A stretch of 19,499 bases of DNA from JBDZUZ01 sp040255445 (GCA_040255445.1 JBDZUZ010000072.1:1-19499), one strand, 5' to 3'. Shown: positions 9,561-18,500, counted from the stretch's first letter. Notes: generated by a model not told the origin, from the letters alone. Numbers and translations are program-made.

Positions 9561-11483
9561 TCACAGCCACAGCCTCATGCGGAGCTCATCGATCACCGGC
9601 CGCAGCAGTGACGAGAGACCGGTGGTCCAGCCGTCACGCAGCTTCACGGTGCCGGTAGCGCCCGGCCGCAGGAAGCCCGGATCCTCGAGCAGTTCAAGTT
9701 CGGCCCGGTAGACGTTCCCGCCCTGCACCGCCTCGGCCATCGGATGGACACGCACCACTCGCACAGGGATCTCGCGGCCGGGCAGCGCCTTGGACATCAG
9801 CCGCCCTTCCTGCCCGGCCTCGACCCGCGCGATATCACGCTCGCCGACCTGCACGATCGCGCGATGCCCGGGCTCCACGACCTGGAACAGAGCCTGCGTC
9901 ACTTCCAGCGGCGCATCGATGTACTGTTCGAGCTCGCCCTGCGCAATCACGCCCTCCAATGGCGAGCGGATCGTCGACTTCTCCAGCCTGTCCTCCAGCA
10001 GCGACATCGTCGCTTCGTACCGGGCGATCTCGGCCTCGAGCACGCGGAACTGCGCGGTGTCGCGCTTGGCCAGCGCATCATCGCGCTGCGTCGCGAGCGA
10101 AGCGATCGTCGCGCGGGTCTCGCTGAGCTGATAGCGAAGATCTTCGGTCCGCATTTGCGCCAGCGCCTGGCCAACCGTCACGCGATCCCCAGGCTTGACG
10201 AAGACCTCCTGCAGGTAGCCGTTGAACGGCGGCGTGATCGTCCGCGACACGCTCGGGAGCACCGTGGCATCGCCGTTCACCCGCGATGGGATCGGCACCG
10301 CCGCCAGCAGCACCAGCACGATGATCGCGACCAGCCCGACGAGCTTCCACGCCGTGTGTCTCGGGCCGACGATCGCGCTGCCCAGTTCCAGCGAGCGGTC
10401 GCGGCAGACCGCGAGCACGCCGCGGTCCGCCAGCCGCCTGGTCCACAGCGCCGGCCCGATCGTCTCCGCGATCAGCCGCAGCAGCACCACCGCCGCGGCC
10501 GGAAACGGGTCCGATGACTCTCGCTCCAGCAGGATCACGCCGACCAGATCGCCATCGACCCTCAGCGGCAGGCTCAGGATCGACGACGGGCCCGAGACGC
10601 GGCTCAATTCGCCGTGCGCCCGCGTGACCCGCCGCTCCGCCGGATCGGCCTCGAACTCGGCCGGCGGCGGGAAGATCACCTCGGTGTCCTGCGCAGCGCA
10701 CTCTTCCATCGCCGCTTCGAGCGTCTCGGCCGCGGGCCCGCGTGTGTCGATCTCGTCCGCCCCGCTCACCGCGACCAGCTTGATCGGATCATGCTGCACC
10801 AGTCCGATCGAGACGCGGATGCACCCGAACCGCCGGCGCAGTTCGTGGCACAGGATCGCGCCCATCGCCCCCGCGGTCGCCGCCTGCTGCGATGCATCGA
10901 GAAGCTCGATCGCCTCGCGGAGCCGGATCTTCTGCTCCGCCTCCGCCAGGCACTGCTGCCGCCACAGAAACGCCTCGAAGCGAGCATTGAACAGCGCGAG
11001 TTGCCGCAGTGCTGCATCGCCGTCACGCACCTGGCGCGATGGCAGCAGCAGCAGACACACGCCCTCGATGCGGCCCTCCGCCATCAGCGGGCTCGCCAGC
11101 ACCGGAAGCCCGCCGTCTTCGCCGTACACCGCGTCCGGCCGCGGGTTGGCGATCCGCTCGATGCGTCCGGGCGTGCCGTTGGGGCCCTCGGGCGTGCGGG
11201 CAACCTCCGCGCCGATCTTCTCGAGCCGGCCGGTCACCGCGGCCATGGTCCGCGTGTCGAAGCCGCCCGCCGCGGACACATGCCGGGCGATGATCCCCGC
11301 CGGACGCGGCCCGGCCTTCGCCAGGTAGACCAGCCCGAGCACAGCGCCGACGAGCTCGCATTGCGCGGCGATGTGCTGGTGGAGGAAAGCGTGAAGTTCG
11401 CCGACCGTCTGGGGCGGCGGCCCCCCCGCGGTGGCGCCCTGCGGCTCCTGCGAACTGGTCTGGGTGATGGCGTCGGTCGACAT
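9561..11483 (-). CDS. GAF-domain HlyD-type periplasmic adaptor
   Basis: The 640-residue protein starts with a soluble, probably cytoplasmic part containing one weak and one clearer GAF-like region (about 30-175 and 190-345). One transmembrane helix follows at about 379-397. The periplasmic part is HlyD-like: a lipoyl half (NGYLQEVFVKPGDRV, 421-435), a coiled-coil hairpin (about 445-500), the second lipoyl half (STIRSPLEGVI, 503-513) and a beta-barrel region to about 615. This layout suggests a membrane-fusion adaptor whose cytoplasmic half senses a ligand or partner. It is the first gene of the three-gene operon and has its own start region after a terminator. No Shine-Dalgarno is evident before ATG 11483. 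No TolC or ABC transporter gene is in the window. Confidence 0.85.
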   Translation of the reverse strand: MSTDAITQTSSQEPQGATAGGPPPQTVGELHAFLHQHIAAQCELVGAVLGLVYLAKAGPRPAGIIARHVSAAGGFDTRTMAAVTGRLEKIGAEVARTPEGPNGTPGRIERIANPRPDAVYGEDGGLPVLASPLMAEGRIEGVCLLLLPSRQVRDGDAALRQLALFNARFEAFLWRQQCLAEAEQKIRLREAIELLDASQQAATAGAMGAILCHELRRRFGCIRVSIGLVQHDPIKLVAVSGADEIDTRGPAAETLEAAMEECAAQDTEVIFPPPAEFEADPAERRVTRAHGELSRVSGPSSILSLPLRVDGDLVGVILLERESSDPFPAAAVVLLRLIAETIGPALWTRRLADRGVLAVCRDRSLELGSAIVGPRHTAWKLVGLVAIIVLVLLAAVPIPSRVNGDATVLPSVSRTITPPFNGYLQEVFVKPGDRVTVGQALAQMRTEDLRYQLSETRATIASLATQRDDALAKRDTAQFRVLEAEIARYEATMSLLEDRLEKSTIRSPLEGVIAQGELEQYIDAPLEVTQALFQVVEPGHRAIVQVGERDIARVEAGQEGRLMSKALPGREIPVRVVRVHPMAEAVQGGNVYRAELELLEDPGFLRPGATGTVKLRDGWTTGLSSLLRPVIDELRMRLWL

Positions 11484-11628
11484 GTGGCGGAGGTCTGTCC
11501 CGTGCTGGGTGCAGCGGTGGGGCGGGGCGACGGTCTGGCGTACGCGGCGGGCCTTCGTGTTCGGTGCGCGTCCGGGCCGCGCCCGGTTGCATGAACCGTC
11601 TCATTGTCGCACCGCGGCGGACCAAAAG

Positions 11629-11655
11629 AAAACCCCCCGCCTGGCGGGGGGTTTT
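11629..11655. terminator. Bidirectional intrinsic terminator
   Basis: AAAACCCCCCGCC (11629-11641) pairs with GGCGGGGGGTTTT (11643-11655), giving a very stable hairpin with A/T ends on both sides. On the minus strand it lies 19 bp after the DUF3467 stop and is followed by TTTTCTTTTGG, so it should end that transcript. It also separates that gene from the GAF/HlyD operon, which must then have its own promoter in 11484-11628. I could not identify that promoter. Confidence 0.85.
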
Positions 11656-11674
11656 GGATCGACGCATCGATCGA

Positions 11675-12028
11675 TTACTGCGACAGGCGGGGGCCGCCCT
11701 GACCGCCCTGGCCGGGACGGGCCTGCTGCTGCCCGATGTTGATCTCGCCGTTGCGCTCCTCGTACTGGCGGACGACCTGGCCGAGGCTGATCGCCAGACG
11801 CTTCGCGCCCGACCAGTTCATCACCACGCGGCTGCCCACGTTGAACACCAGCGAGGGCTGGTTGTCCGGGCCCGGGACCGGCAGGTTCATGCCGAAGTCC
11901 AGAACCACCTCGTCCTGCGTGGTGGAGGTGCGGATGGTGTTGGCGTACACCGTGTTCATCTTGCTCTCGTCGATCCGGAGCTGGATCTGACGCTGTTCAC
12001 CCTGCTGCGGCGCCTTCTCATCGGCCAT
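11675..12028 (-). CDS. DUF3467 family protein
   Basis: Small soluble protein of 117 residues. The central part matches the DUF3467 pattern: VYANTIRTS near residue 27, LDFGMNLP near 43, then MNWSGAKRLAISL and YEERNGEI. The C-terminus is Gln/Gly-rich and probably disordered. The function of the family is not known to me; members are small, widespread proteins in bacteria and archaea. The ATG at 12028 has GGAGAGG about 11 bases upstream. The frame stays open for 37 codons before it, but that stretch lacks family features. It is a single-gene unit ended by the terminator at 11629-11655 and is divergent from the Ppx/GppA gene across a 261-bp gap in which I found no convincing promoter. Confidence 0.88.
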   Translation of the reverse strand: MADEKAPQQGEQRQIQLRIDESKMNTVYANTIRTSTTQDEVVLDFGMNLPVPGPDNQPSLVFNVGSRVVMNWSGAKRLAISLGQVVRQYEERNGEINIGQQQARPGQGGQGGPRLSQ

Positions 12029-12289
12029 GGTGCGACTACCTCTCCGTCCGGGCAATTCCCGAACGCTGTACAAAGAAAAAGAAGCTCTCAGGAACTCTGT
12101 GGCGGTCCGCGTGGGCTCGCCCCGCCCCGATGCCGGCACCGTGCCGTCCGGGGCGTGTCCTCTCCTCGGGCGGTGGCCCTCGGGGTTCGGGAGTGTACCG
12201 GCGGCTGTCCGCTCCGTCGAGGCAGGCGGTTCCCGCCGGTTTCACCTGTCCCCAACGCCCCGGACCCCGGGAGCGGCCATCATCTGTCA

Positions 12290-13930
12290 ATGAGTCCCAG
12301 CCCGCACCCGACATCCGCCCGCAAGCCCGGCCCCGGCAGGCCCGAGCCCCGCCAGAGCGAAGCGCGCGGCCCAGCCGGCCGCCGCCTCGCCGCGATCGAT
12401 GTCGGCAGCAACACCGTCCGGCTCTTCGCCGTCGAGATGGTCGACGCCGTCGCGTGGCGGGTCCTGGCCGACACCAAGGCCACCACCCGCCTCGGCCGCG
12501 GCCTTGCCGAATCGGGCCGCCTCCGCGCCGATGCCATGCGGGCCACCCTGCGGGCCATCGTCGAAGCCCGCACCGCGGCGACGCAACTGGGGTGCGATCC
12601 TGTCCGCATCTGCGCCACCGCGGCGGTCCGCGATGCCCGCAACCGCGAGGACTTCGAAGAACTCGTCCGCAAGGAGACGGGTGAGACGCTCTGGGTGGCT
12701 TCGATGGCGGATGAGGGCCGCCTCGTGCACGCATCGGCCGGGCGGATCTTCGGTTTCGCCCATGGCAGTTGCATGACGATTGACCTGGGCGGCGGCAGTC
12801 TGGAAATCGTCCAGTCGCTCGACGGCGTGATCATCTCCAACACCTCGGCGATGCTCGGAGCGGTGCGACTCACCGAGCAGTTCGGCGGCCCCGAGGACGC
12901 CGCGGGTCGCCGGTTCGATGACATGCTGCAGGCCGTTGATGAAGCGATCAAAGCAACGTTCGACCGTCCGGTGCATCCGCCCCGCATCGTCGCCGCCTCG
13001 GGCGGATCTGCCGTCACCGTGTCCGCGCTGTGCCACGGCGATACATCCTCCGGCGACCGTCACGTCCCGGTGTCGCGCGCCGACCTAAAAAACCTCGTGA
13101 CCCGCCTCCGCGGCGCCACCGTCAAGCAGCGTCTCGCCATGCCCGGCATGCCCGAGGATCGCGCCGACATCATCCCCGCCGCTGCGCTCGTGCTGCACCG
13201 CGTCATGCGCCGACTCGACCTTCACACACTCCATCCGCACGATGGCGGCGTCCGCGACGGCGTCATCCTCACGCTCCTCGCCGAGGCGGACCGCCAGATC
13301 GCCACGCCGCCAACAGCGCTCGAGGGCGTTCGCGCCTTCGCCCGCTCCTGCCAGTACGAAGAGTCCCACAGCGAGCAGGTCGCTCGTCTCAGCGTGCAGC
13401 TCTACGACGCGTTGCTCGCGGCCGACCTGCTCGACGCTGTCGATGACCGCGACCGCGAGCTTCTGGAAGCCGCGGCGGTCATGCACGATGTCGGCTGCAT
13501 GGTCGAGTACCGTCGCCACCACAAGCACAGCCACGCCATCACGCTCAACGCCCCGCTACCCGGGTTCAGTGACAGCGAACGTGGAATCATCGCCGCCGTC
13601 GCCCGCTACCACCGCCGCGCTGAGCCCAGCCCGAAGCACCGCGACTTCGCCGCGCTCCCCGCCGGCCAGCGTGAACAGGTCTGCCGCCTCGCCGGCGTCC
13701 TCCGCATCGCCGACGGCCTCGACCGCACGCACGCCCAGGAGGTCCACTCCCTCACCGTCGCCCGCGACGGCGACGGAATCCGTATCACACCATTCCTCCG
13801 CCGCGGCACGACACCGCTCGACGAGCAGACGCTGGTCAACGCCGCGACCAAGAAGTCAGGTCTTCTGGAATCCGTCCTGGGCCGCCCGGTCGTGATCGCC
13901 GCCGGCGAGCGCGACCGAGGAAACGGCTGA
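12290..13930 (+). CDS. Ppx/GppA phosphatase with C-terminal HD domain
   Basis: Exopolyphosphatase or guanosine-pentaphosphate phosphatase family, 546 residues, cytoplasmic. The actin-like ATPase fold shows DVGSNTVR (37-44), ATAAVRDARN (109-118), DLGGGSLE (165-172) and GGVRDG (319-324), the phosphate-binding and active-site loops of the family. The C-terminal half is HD-like: H360 in EESHSEQV, the pair H399-D400 in VMHDVG, and further His around 410-415. Which substrate it prefers (polyphosphate or pppGpp) cannot be read from sequence, so no symbol is given. The ATG at 12290 gives a 32-residue Pro/Arg-rich lead before the domain. GGAG is far upstream (about 16 bases), so the start is only likely. 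The upstream frame is open but antisense to the DUF3467 gene. Confidence 0.93.
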   Translation: MSPSPHPTSARKPGPGRPEPRQSEARGPAGRRLAAIDVGSNTVRLFAVEMVDAVAWRVLADTKATTRLGRGLAESGRLRADAMRATLRAIVEARTAATQLGCDPVRICATAAVRDARNREDFEELVRKETGETLWVASMADEGRLVHASAGRIFGFAHGSCMTIDLGGGSLEIVQSLDGVIISNTSAMLGAVRLTEQFGGPEDAAGRRFDDMLQAVDEAIKATFDRPVHPPRIVAASGGSAVTVSALCHGDTSSGDRHVPVSRADLKNLVTRLRGATVKQRLAMPGMPEDRADIIPAAALVLHRVMRRLDLHTLHPHDGGVRDGVILTLLAEADRQIATPPTALEGVRAFARSCQYEESHSEQVARLSVQLYDALLAADLLDAVDDRDRELLEAAAVMHDVGCMVEYRRHHKHSHAITLNAPLPGFSDSERGIIAAVARYHRRAEPSPKHRDFAALPAGQREQVCRLAGVLRIADGLDRTHAQEVHSLTVARDGDGIRITPFLRRGTTPLDEQTLVNAATKKSGLLESVLGRPVVIAAGERDRGNG

Positions 13931-13985
13931 AACCAGTACGGCGTGCCGCCGCGAAACCGCGGCAATACACACTCGGAGTCTCTCA

Positions 13986-14867
13986 ATGCACCTGCAACGC
14001 ATCATCGCTGTCGCGGCCCTTGCTGTCATCACGCTCGCCGCGGATGCGCAGCAGGTGGTGCGCTCCATCGAGCCCGTCGCCCAGGACCTCTACCGCGTCA
14101 CATCCGGCCACTACCACACGATGTACTGGGTGACCCCGGCGGGCATCGTGCTTTTCGATCCGATCGATGCCGACACCGCGCGCTGGCTCAAGGCCGAGGT
14201 CGCCGAGCGCCACGCTGCTCCGGTCCGCTACGTGATCTACAGCCACAACCACCCGGACCACGTCTACGGCGGCGAGGTCTTCGACGACCCGCGCACCATT
14301 TTCATCGCGCACGAGCGAGCCCGCGAGGATCTCGTCCGAACCCGCGCTGCCACCCGCATCCCCGAACTCGCCTTCTCGGATCAGCTCACGCTCAACCTTG
14401 ACGGCAAGACGCTCCGCCTCCGCTACCACGGCCCCAACAACGGCCGCGGCTCGATCAGCATCCACTTCGTCGACGCCCGCGTGATGTTCGTGGTCGACTG
14501 GATCGTGCTCGGCCGCATGCCCTACCGCGACCTCCCCGGCTACGACATCGACGGCATGATCCGCTCCACCCGCGAGGTGCTCACCCTCGACTGGGACACA
14601 CTCGTTGGCGGGCACGCCCAGATCGGCGACCGCAAAGCAGTCGAGCGCTATCTCGCCTATCTCGAAGCCCTCTACACCGCCGTGCGCGACGGCATGCTCG
14701 CCGGCAAGCCTCTCGAAGACCTCCAGAAAGAAATCCGCCTCGACGAGTTCAAGGACCTCGCCAACTACGAAGCCTGGCTCCCCCTCAACATCGCCGGCGT
14801 CTACCGCACGCTCGCCGACCAGTCGTACTTACCGACCCGCACCGATGTGCCGCGGCAGCCGGAGTAA
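13986..14867 (+). CDS. Secreted metallo-beta-lactamase-fold hydrolase
   Basis: Protein of 293 residues with a clear Sec signal peptide (hydrophobic residues 5-19, probable cleavage after ADA near 21). The metal site shows the HxHxDH motif H87, H89, D91, H92 (SHNHPDH), a bridging Asp D171 (VVDWIV) and H210 (VGGH). The third-motif position where many relatives have His is N152, within GPNNGRGS; H148 is close by. This may be a subfamily trait or may alter the second metal site. GGAG lies seven bases before the ATG at 13986. It is 55 bp downstream of the Ppx/GppA gene on the same strand and could be cotranscribed. The substrate is unknown. Confidence 0.9.
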   Translation: MHLQRIIAVAALAVITLAADAQQVVRSIEPVAQDLYRVTSGHYHTMYWVTPAGIVLFDPIDADTARWLKAEVAERHAAPVRYVIYSHNHPDHVYGGEVFDDPRTIFIAHERAREDLVRTRAATRIPELAFSDQLTLNLDGKTLRLRYHGPNNGRGSISIHFVDARVMFVVDWIVLGRMPYRDLPGYDIDGMIRSTREVLTLDWDTLVGGHAQIGDRKAVERYLAYLEALYTAVRDGMLAGKPLEDLQKEIRLDEFKDLANYEAWLPLNIAGVYRTLADQSYLPTRTDVPRQPE

Positions 14868-15007
14868 CGAATCGCCGCAGTAAGCCATCATGCACGGCCG
14901 CGGTAGTCCGCCATGCACGCCGGCAATTTCCAACCCGCCGGGACGGGCTCCAGCGCTGGGCGCATCTCTGAAGGAGATCCCCCAATAGCGTTCCGGAGAG
15001 CATCGCC

Positions 15008-16309
15008 GTGCACAGACTCACACTCGTCGGTTGTTGCCTCGTCGCCTCGCTCACGCAGAGCCCCGGTGTCGCCCATGGCTCGCAACCCGAAGGTCGGTGG
15101 ATCGGGACGGTTCAGTTCCGCGGCGCATCCTGGCCGATCTGCGCCGAGTTCCCCGCCGAGCAGGATCACGCCCTGCTCGGCCTCCCCACGCTCGGGATGT
15201 CACACCTCTCCGCGCCCCTCGAGCGGGGCGACGACTCCCTGACGATCACACTCCCCTTCGGCCTGGGCATCCACACCCTCCCGCTCGGCGGTGATGTGCT
15301 GTCGTCATCGCCCGATGAGGAACCAGATCGCGTGCGCATAGTGCTCGAGCGCGACAAAGTCAGTCCACCAGAAGAGCAGGTGATCCGCTTCGAGAGCGAC
15401 GATGCGCAACTCGTCGGTACGCTCTACACCCCAGCGCTTGACGCGGCCGCCGCCGGACCGCTGGTCGTCTGCGGGCACGGCGCTGCGCCCTTCCACCGCG
15501 GCACGCCCGAGTACCGCTTCTGGGCCGAGTTTCTTACTCGCAGCGGCTTCCGCGTCTTCCTATACGACAAACGCGGCGTCGGCGAGTCCGGCGGGAATCA
15601 CGACACCGCCACGCTCGAACAACTCACCCGGGATCTGATCGCCGCCACGACGGTGGCCCGAAACGCCGCCGGCGTCGCGCCCGACCGCATCGCGCTCCTG
15701 GGCGGCAGCCAGTTCGGCTGGCTCGCTTTCCCGGCCGCCCGCGCTGCGGGGGTGAACACGCTCGTACTCAGCGGAGCTCCCGCGGTCGACCCGATCACAC
15801 TCGAAACGCGTGTCCTCTACGAGGTGTACACCGAGAACGGTGTCCAGGGCGCCGACCTCGCCGATGCGATGGCGTACACACGCGCCTACTTCGCCGCGGC
15901 CCGCGACCCACGCTTCATCCGGCCGCTTCTCGACATGGCCGAGCAACACCGCGGCTCGGGCTGGATCACGCTCGCGCCGATCCCCGCCGGTTCGTCGGAT
16001 CTCGCGTGGTGGACCACCAACGGGGGCTGCGACCCCGCCGTCGAGATGCGCTCCTTCGGCGGAGAAGTCCTCGCGGTGTATGGCGCGAACGACCAGACCG
16101 TGCCCCCTGATATGAACGCACACCGGCTGGAACAACTCGTCGCTGCCGGCGGCGGACACGCTCAGATCTGGATCGCCCCGGGCGCCGACCACCGCGTCGA
16201 AGCGCCCGGAGGCATGATCGAGGGCCGCTTCCAGTTCCCCCGCCTCGCACCCGGCTATCTCGATCGCGTCGAGGCCTTCCTCAACCAGCGGTTCAACGCC
16301 GCCGATTGA
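15008..16309 (+). CDS. Secreted alpha/beta hydrolase, GTG start
   Basis: Serine-hydrolase-fold protein of 433 residues. An N-terminal signal-like segment (about 1-23) suggests export. LVGC at 6-9 looks like a lipobox but is too near the N-terminus to be convincing. A separate beta-rich N-terminal region precedes the hydrolase domain, which starts near 125. Visible are the oxyanion region GHGAAPF (156-162), YDKRGVGESGG (186-196), nucleophile S234 in GGSQFGW, D362 in GANDQTVP and H395 in GADHRVE. The nucleophile elbow is GxSxF rather than GxSxG. The GTG at 15008 is preceded by GGAGAG at good spacing, and no better start is seen. It lies 140 bp after the metallo-hydrolase gene. The substrate is unknown; an esterase or peptidase role is possible. 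Confidence 0.9.
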   Translation: MHRLTLVGCCLVASLTQSPGVAHGSQPEGRWIGTVQFRGASWPICAEFPAEQDHALLGLPTLGMSHLSAPLERGDDSLTITLPFGLGIHTLPLGGDVLSSSPDEEPDRVRIVLERDKVSPPEEQVIRFESDDAQLVGTLYTPALDAAAAGPLVVCGHGAAPFHRGTPEYRFWAEFLTRSGFRVFLYDKRGVGESGGNHDTATLEQLTRDLIAATTVARNAAGVAPDRIALLGGSQFGWLAFPAARAAGVNTLVLSGAPAVDPITLETRVLYEVYTENGVQGADLADAMAYTRAYFAAARDPRFIRPLLDMAEQHRGSGWITLAPIPAGSSDLAWWTTNGGCDPAVEMRSFGGEVLAVYGANDQTVPPDMNAHRLEQLVAAGGGHAQIWIAPGADHRVEAPGGMIEGRFQFPRLAPGYLDRVEAFLNQRFNAAD

Positions 16310-16366
16310 GTCACCCTCCGTAGACCACGCCCGCCGCGGCGCGGCCGGGCGATGCAAACACCGACC

Positions 16367-16408
16367 AAAACGCACGGCGGCGGCCCTTTCGGAGCCGCCG
16401 CCTCGTGC
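16367..16408 (-). terminator. Intrinsic terminator after tRNA-Leu
   Basis: On the minus strand, GGCGGCGGC and GCCGCCGCC form a 9-bp stem, extended by GCAC/GTGC across a two-base bulge, and are followed by GTTTTGG. It starts 10 bases past the 3' end of the tRNA gene, so it probably ends that transcript. The T-run is short (four T). Confidence 0.7.
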
Positions 16409-16418
16409 CGTCTCACAA

Positions 16419-16504
16419 TGCCGGAGGAGGGAATCGAACCCACACCTGGTTTCACCCAGAGCGGATTTTGAATCCGCCGCGTCTGCCAGTTCCGCCACTC
16501 CGGC
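16419..16504 (-). tRNA. tRNA-Leu, anticodon CAA
   Basis: An 86-base class II tRNA folded by eye. The acceptor stem GCCGGAG/CTCCGGC is perfect and followed by discriminator A. The anticodon stem is GCGGA/TCCGC with loop TTCAAAA, giving anticodon CAA at 16468-16470 (reads UUG). A long variable arm has a CTGG/CCAG stem, as expected for leucine. The D arm has GCG/CGC. The T stem GTGGG/CCCTC contains one U-U mismatch at its second pair. The 3' CCA is not encoded. Confidence 0.95.
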
Positions 16505-16529
16505 GCCCTGCTGTCAGGGCTCCATACTA
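16505..16529 (-). promoter_or_regulatory. Candidate tRNA-Leu leader: -10-like element plus hairpin
   Basis: On the minus strand TAGTAT (16529-16524, four of six matches to TATAAT) is followed by GCCCTG-ACAG-CAGGGC (16520-16505), a 6-bp hairpin directly against the 5' end of the tRNA. No good -35 is seen. The hairpin could guide leader processing. The promoter assignment is weak. Confidence 0.3.
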
Positions 16530-16594
16530 GCCGCCGCGGAACCGCCGACCTCCGTCGCCGATGCGATCACCCTCATCCCATCAGACCGATCCCA

Positions 16595-18478
16595 TCACTC
16601 CGACCGCTGGCCCTGCGGCCGCTGGCGGCGACGCTCGTTCCGCTCCTCCTCCGTCGGCTGCGGAACCCGCGGCAGCATCTCCGGGGCGCACGCCAGCCGG
16701 TACGCCACGATCGCCGAGTTCGTTGCCGACTGCTTGAGGTACTCGGGGATCGCCAGGTCGTACGTGTCGTTCTGCGTGTGCCAGCCGAAGCTGTAATCAG
16801 CGCGGCCGACCTCGTCCCAGAAGAACCCGGGCACACCGACCTGGTTGAACGCGGCGTGATCGCTCGAGCCGTGCGTCGCGATCCGGTTCCCCGTCGGGCG
16901 GATGTTCACATCGAGGAACTTGCCGTCGACCTCGCTGTAGAACTGCCCGTTCACCGGCGCCGTCGCCGCGGCGAGCATCGGCACCATGCTGTCGGCCGCC
17001 GGCGTGCCGCCCTGGTAGTTGGTCCCGCCGTCGTCAACGAACACCGCGGAGATGTACGGCAACTGGTCCTCGTGCTTACGCACATAGCCGCGGGCCCCGA
17101 GCAGGCCCTGCTCCTCGCCGGTCCACAGCACAAAGCGGATCGTCCGCTTGGGCTTGGCGCCCGCGGCCATCAGGATCCGCGCCGCCTCGAGCGTCACCGC
17201 GCTGCCCGTGCCGTTGTCCGTGGCGCCCTCCGAACCAGGCCCGTTCCACGAATCGAGGTGCGCCGAAATGATGACCACTTCCTCGGGCTTCTCGGTGCCG
17301 CGGATCTCGGCCACGGTGTTGTACACCGTGATCGGCCCGGGCGTCAGCGTGTGGGGCAGGTCGAACTCGATCTCGATCGGGACGCCGTCGTAAATCCGCG
17401 AGTTGATGAAGTCGTAGTCCGAGCCGCGCACGACCGTGTGCGCATCGGGCGGGATCGCGTCCATCGAGAGCTCGCGCCAGCCCGGCACCGCTCCCGTCCA
17501 CACCCGCTCATCGCTCGTCGTCGAGATGAACCCCGCGGGCTCATCGAAGACCATCCGCTGCTCGATGGGCAACTGCTCGATCGGCGTGCCGTTGGCGACC
17601 TTCTCGCGGGCGTCCTTCCGCATCGAGTAGCGCGCGGTCATCCCGCCGCGGACGCCCCGCTGACCGACCGCCGAGGCCGGCTCGATCAGGATCCACGCGC
17701 CCTTGAGCTTGTCTTTGACCGCGAGGTACTCCTCCTCGGTCTTGGGCTCCTTGATCACCGGCGCGCGGACCGGGCCGTTCGTCCCCGCCGCCCACGACAG
17801 CGTGCTGAACTGCATGTCGCGGATCGCGTCGAAGGTCACCTCGACATCACCGTTGTCGAGGGTCCGCTCGCGCCGCAGCAGCACCTTGCCCGTCGATGGA
17901 CCGCGATCGAACCGGACCGGGATCTCGCCCCACGAATCGATGTGCGGGTTGTCCAGGCCCCACGCCGCGAACCGGTCGCGGGCCCACAGGTTCGCCTGCT
18001 CCACCGCCGAGCTGCCCGTCAACCGCGGCCCGATCTCCTTGGTCAGGTGCCGCAGGTGCTCCATGACCTTGTTGTTGTTCTTGCCCTCTTCGAGGATCCG
18101 CATCACCGTCGCCGTGTCACCCATCGGGATCGGCGGGACCGGGGCCTTCTCACCGTTGATCACCGCGTACCACCCGCTCTCGGCCGTGGCAGGAGAGGTG
18201 GCGGGGGCCTTGGCCGCTCTGGCGGTCGGATCCGACCCGGCGGTCGTCGTGACCGGGGTAGTCGAAGATCCCGCGGTGGGGGCCTTGCCCCCGCTCGCGG
18301 CCGGCTCGCCCTGAGCCGTTGCCGTCGTCTCGGTGGACGAAGGGGCCGAAGCCTGGCCCGAACCGGGGTCGCCGGATCCAGCGCACCCGGCCAGAGCGAG
18401 CAGAGCCGCGATCGACGCCGCGGTCAGGAAATCAGCGGTCCGAGAAGTGGTCAAGCCGTGCCGGAACACCTGCTTCAT
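16595..18478 (-). CDS. M28-family zinc peptidase lipoprotein
   Basis: Predicted lipoprotein metallopeptidase (aminopeptidase or carboxypeptidase type) of 627 residues. The signal peptide ends in lipobox LAGC with C32 as the lipidated residue. Residues about 33-100 are a low-complexity Ala/Thr/Ser/Gly/Pro linker. The peptidase domain carries the expected zinc ligands and catalytic acids: H407 and D409 (AHLDSW), D421 (TDNGTGS), E455/E456 (TGEEQGLLG), D482/D483 (VDDGG) and H567 (GWHTQND). A PA-like insert may occupy about 200-390, where the spacing is long. The C-terminus is Arg/Gln/Glu-rich. The ATG at 18478 has AGGA about ten bases upstream. A much longer open frame continues upstream but only as antisense of tig. 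It is divergent from tig. Confidence 0.93.
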   Translation of the reverse strand: MKQVFRHGLTTSRTADFLTAASIAALLALAGCAGSGDPGSGQASAPSSTETTATAQGEPAASGGKAPTAGSSTTPVTTTAGSDPTARAAKAPATSPATAESGWYAVINGEKAPVPPIPMGDTATVMRILEEGKNNNKVMEHLRHLTKEIGPRLTGSSAVEQANLWARDRFAAWGLDNPHIDSWGEIPVRFDRGPSTGKVLLRRERTLDNGDVEVTFDAIRDMQFSTLSWAAGTNGPVRAPVIKEPKTEEEYLAVKDKLKGAWILIEPASAVGQRGVRGGMTARYSMRKDAREKVANGTPIEQLPIEQRMVFDEPAGFISTTSDERVWTGAVPGWRELSMDAIPPDAHTVVRGSDYDFINSRIYDGVPIEIEFDLPHTLTPGPITVYNTVAEIRGTEKPEEVVIISAHLDSWNGPGSEGATDNGTGSAVTLEAARILMAAGAKPKRTIRFVLWTGEEQGLLGARGYVRKHEDQLPYISAVFVDDGGTNYQGGTPAADSMVPMLAAATAPVNGQFYSEVDGKFLDVNIRPTGNRIATHGSSDHAAFNQVGVPGFFWDEVGRADYSFGWHTQNDTYDLAIPEYLKQSATNSAIVAYRLACAPEMLPRVPQPTEEERNERRRQRPQGQRSE

Positions 18479-18500
18479 GTCGGTTGGTCCTGTCCAAGAG

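Noticed and set aside
7706..9658. 650-codon plus-strand open frame opposite the M50/HlyD gene
   Set aside because: Charged, repetitive translation without any recognisable domain; mirror of a gene with clear membrane and zinc motifs.
11484..11628. Search for the promoter of the GAF/HlyD operon
   Set aside because: GACAAT on the minus strand (11608-11603) could be a -10, but no acceptable -35 is found at proper spacing, so I do not call it.
11564..12289. N-terminal extension of the Ppx/GppA frame by 242 codons
   Set aside because: This stretch is antisense to the DUF3467 gene and crosses the terminator. The family domain begins just after ATG 12290.
14887..14922. Short direct repeat CATGCACG before the alpha/beta hydrolase
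   Set aside because: Two imperfect copies about 22 bp apart, with no structure or spacing that suggests a regulatory site; likely chance.
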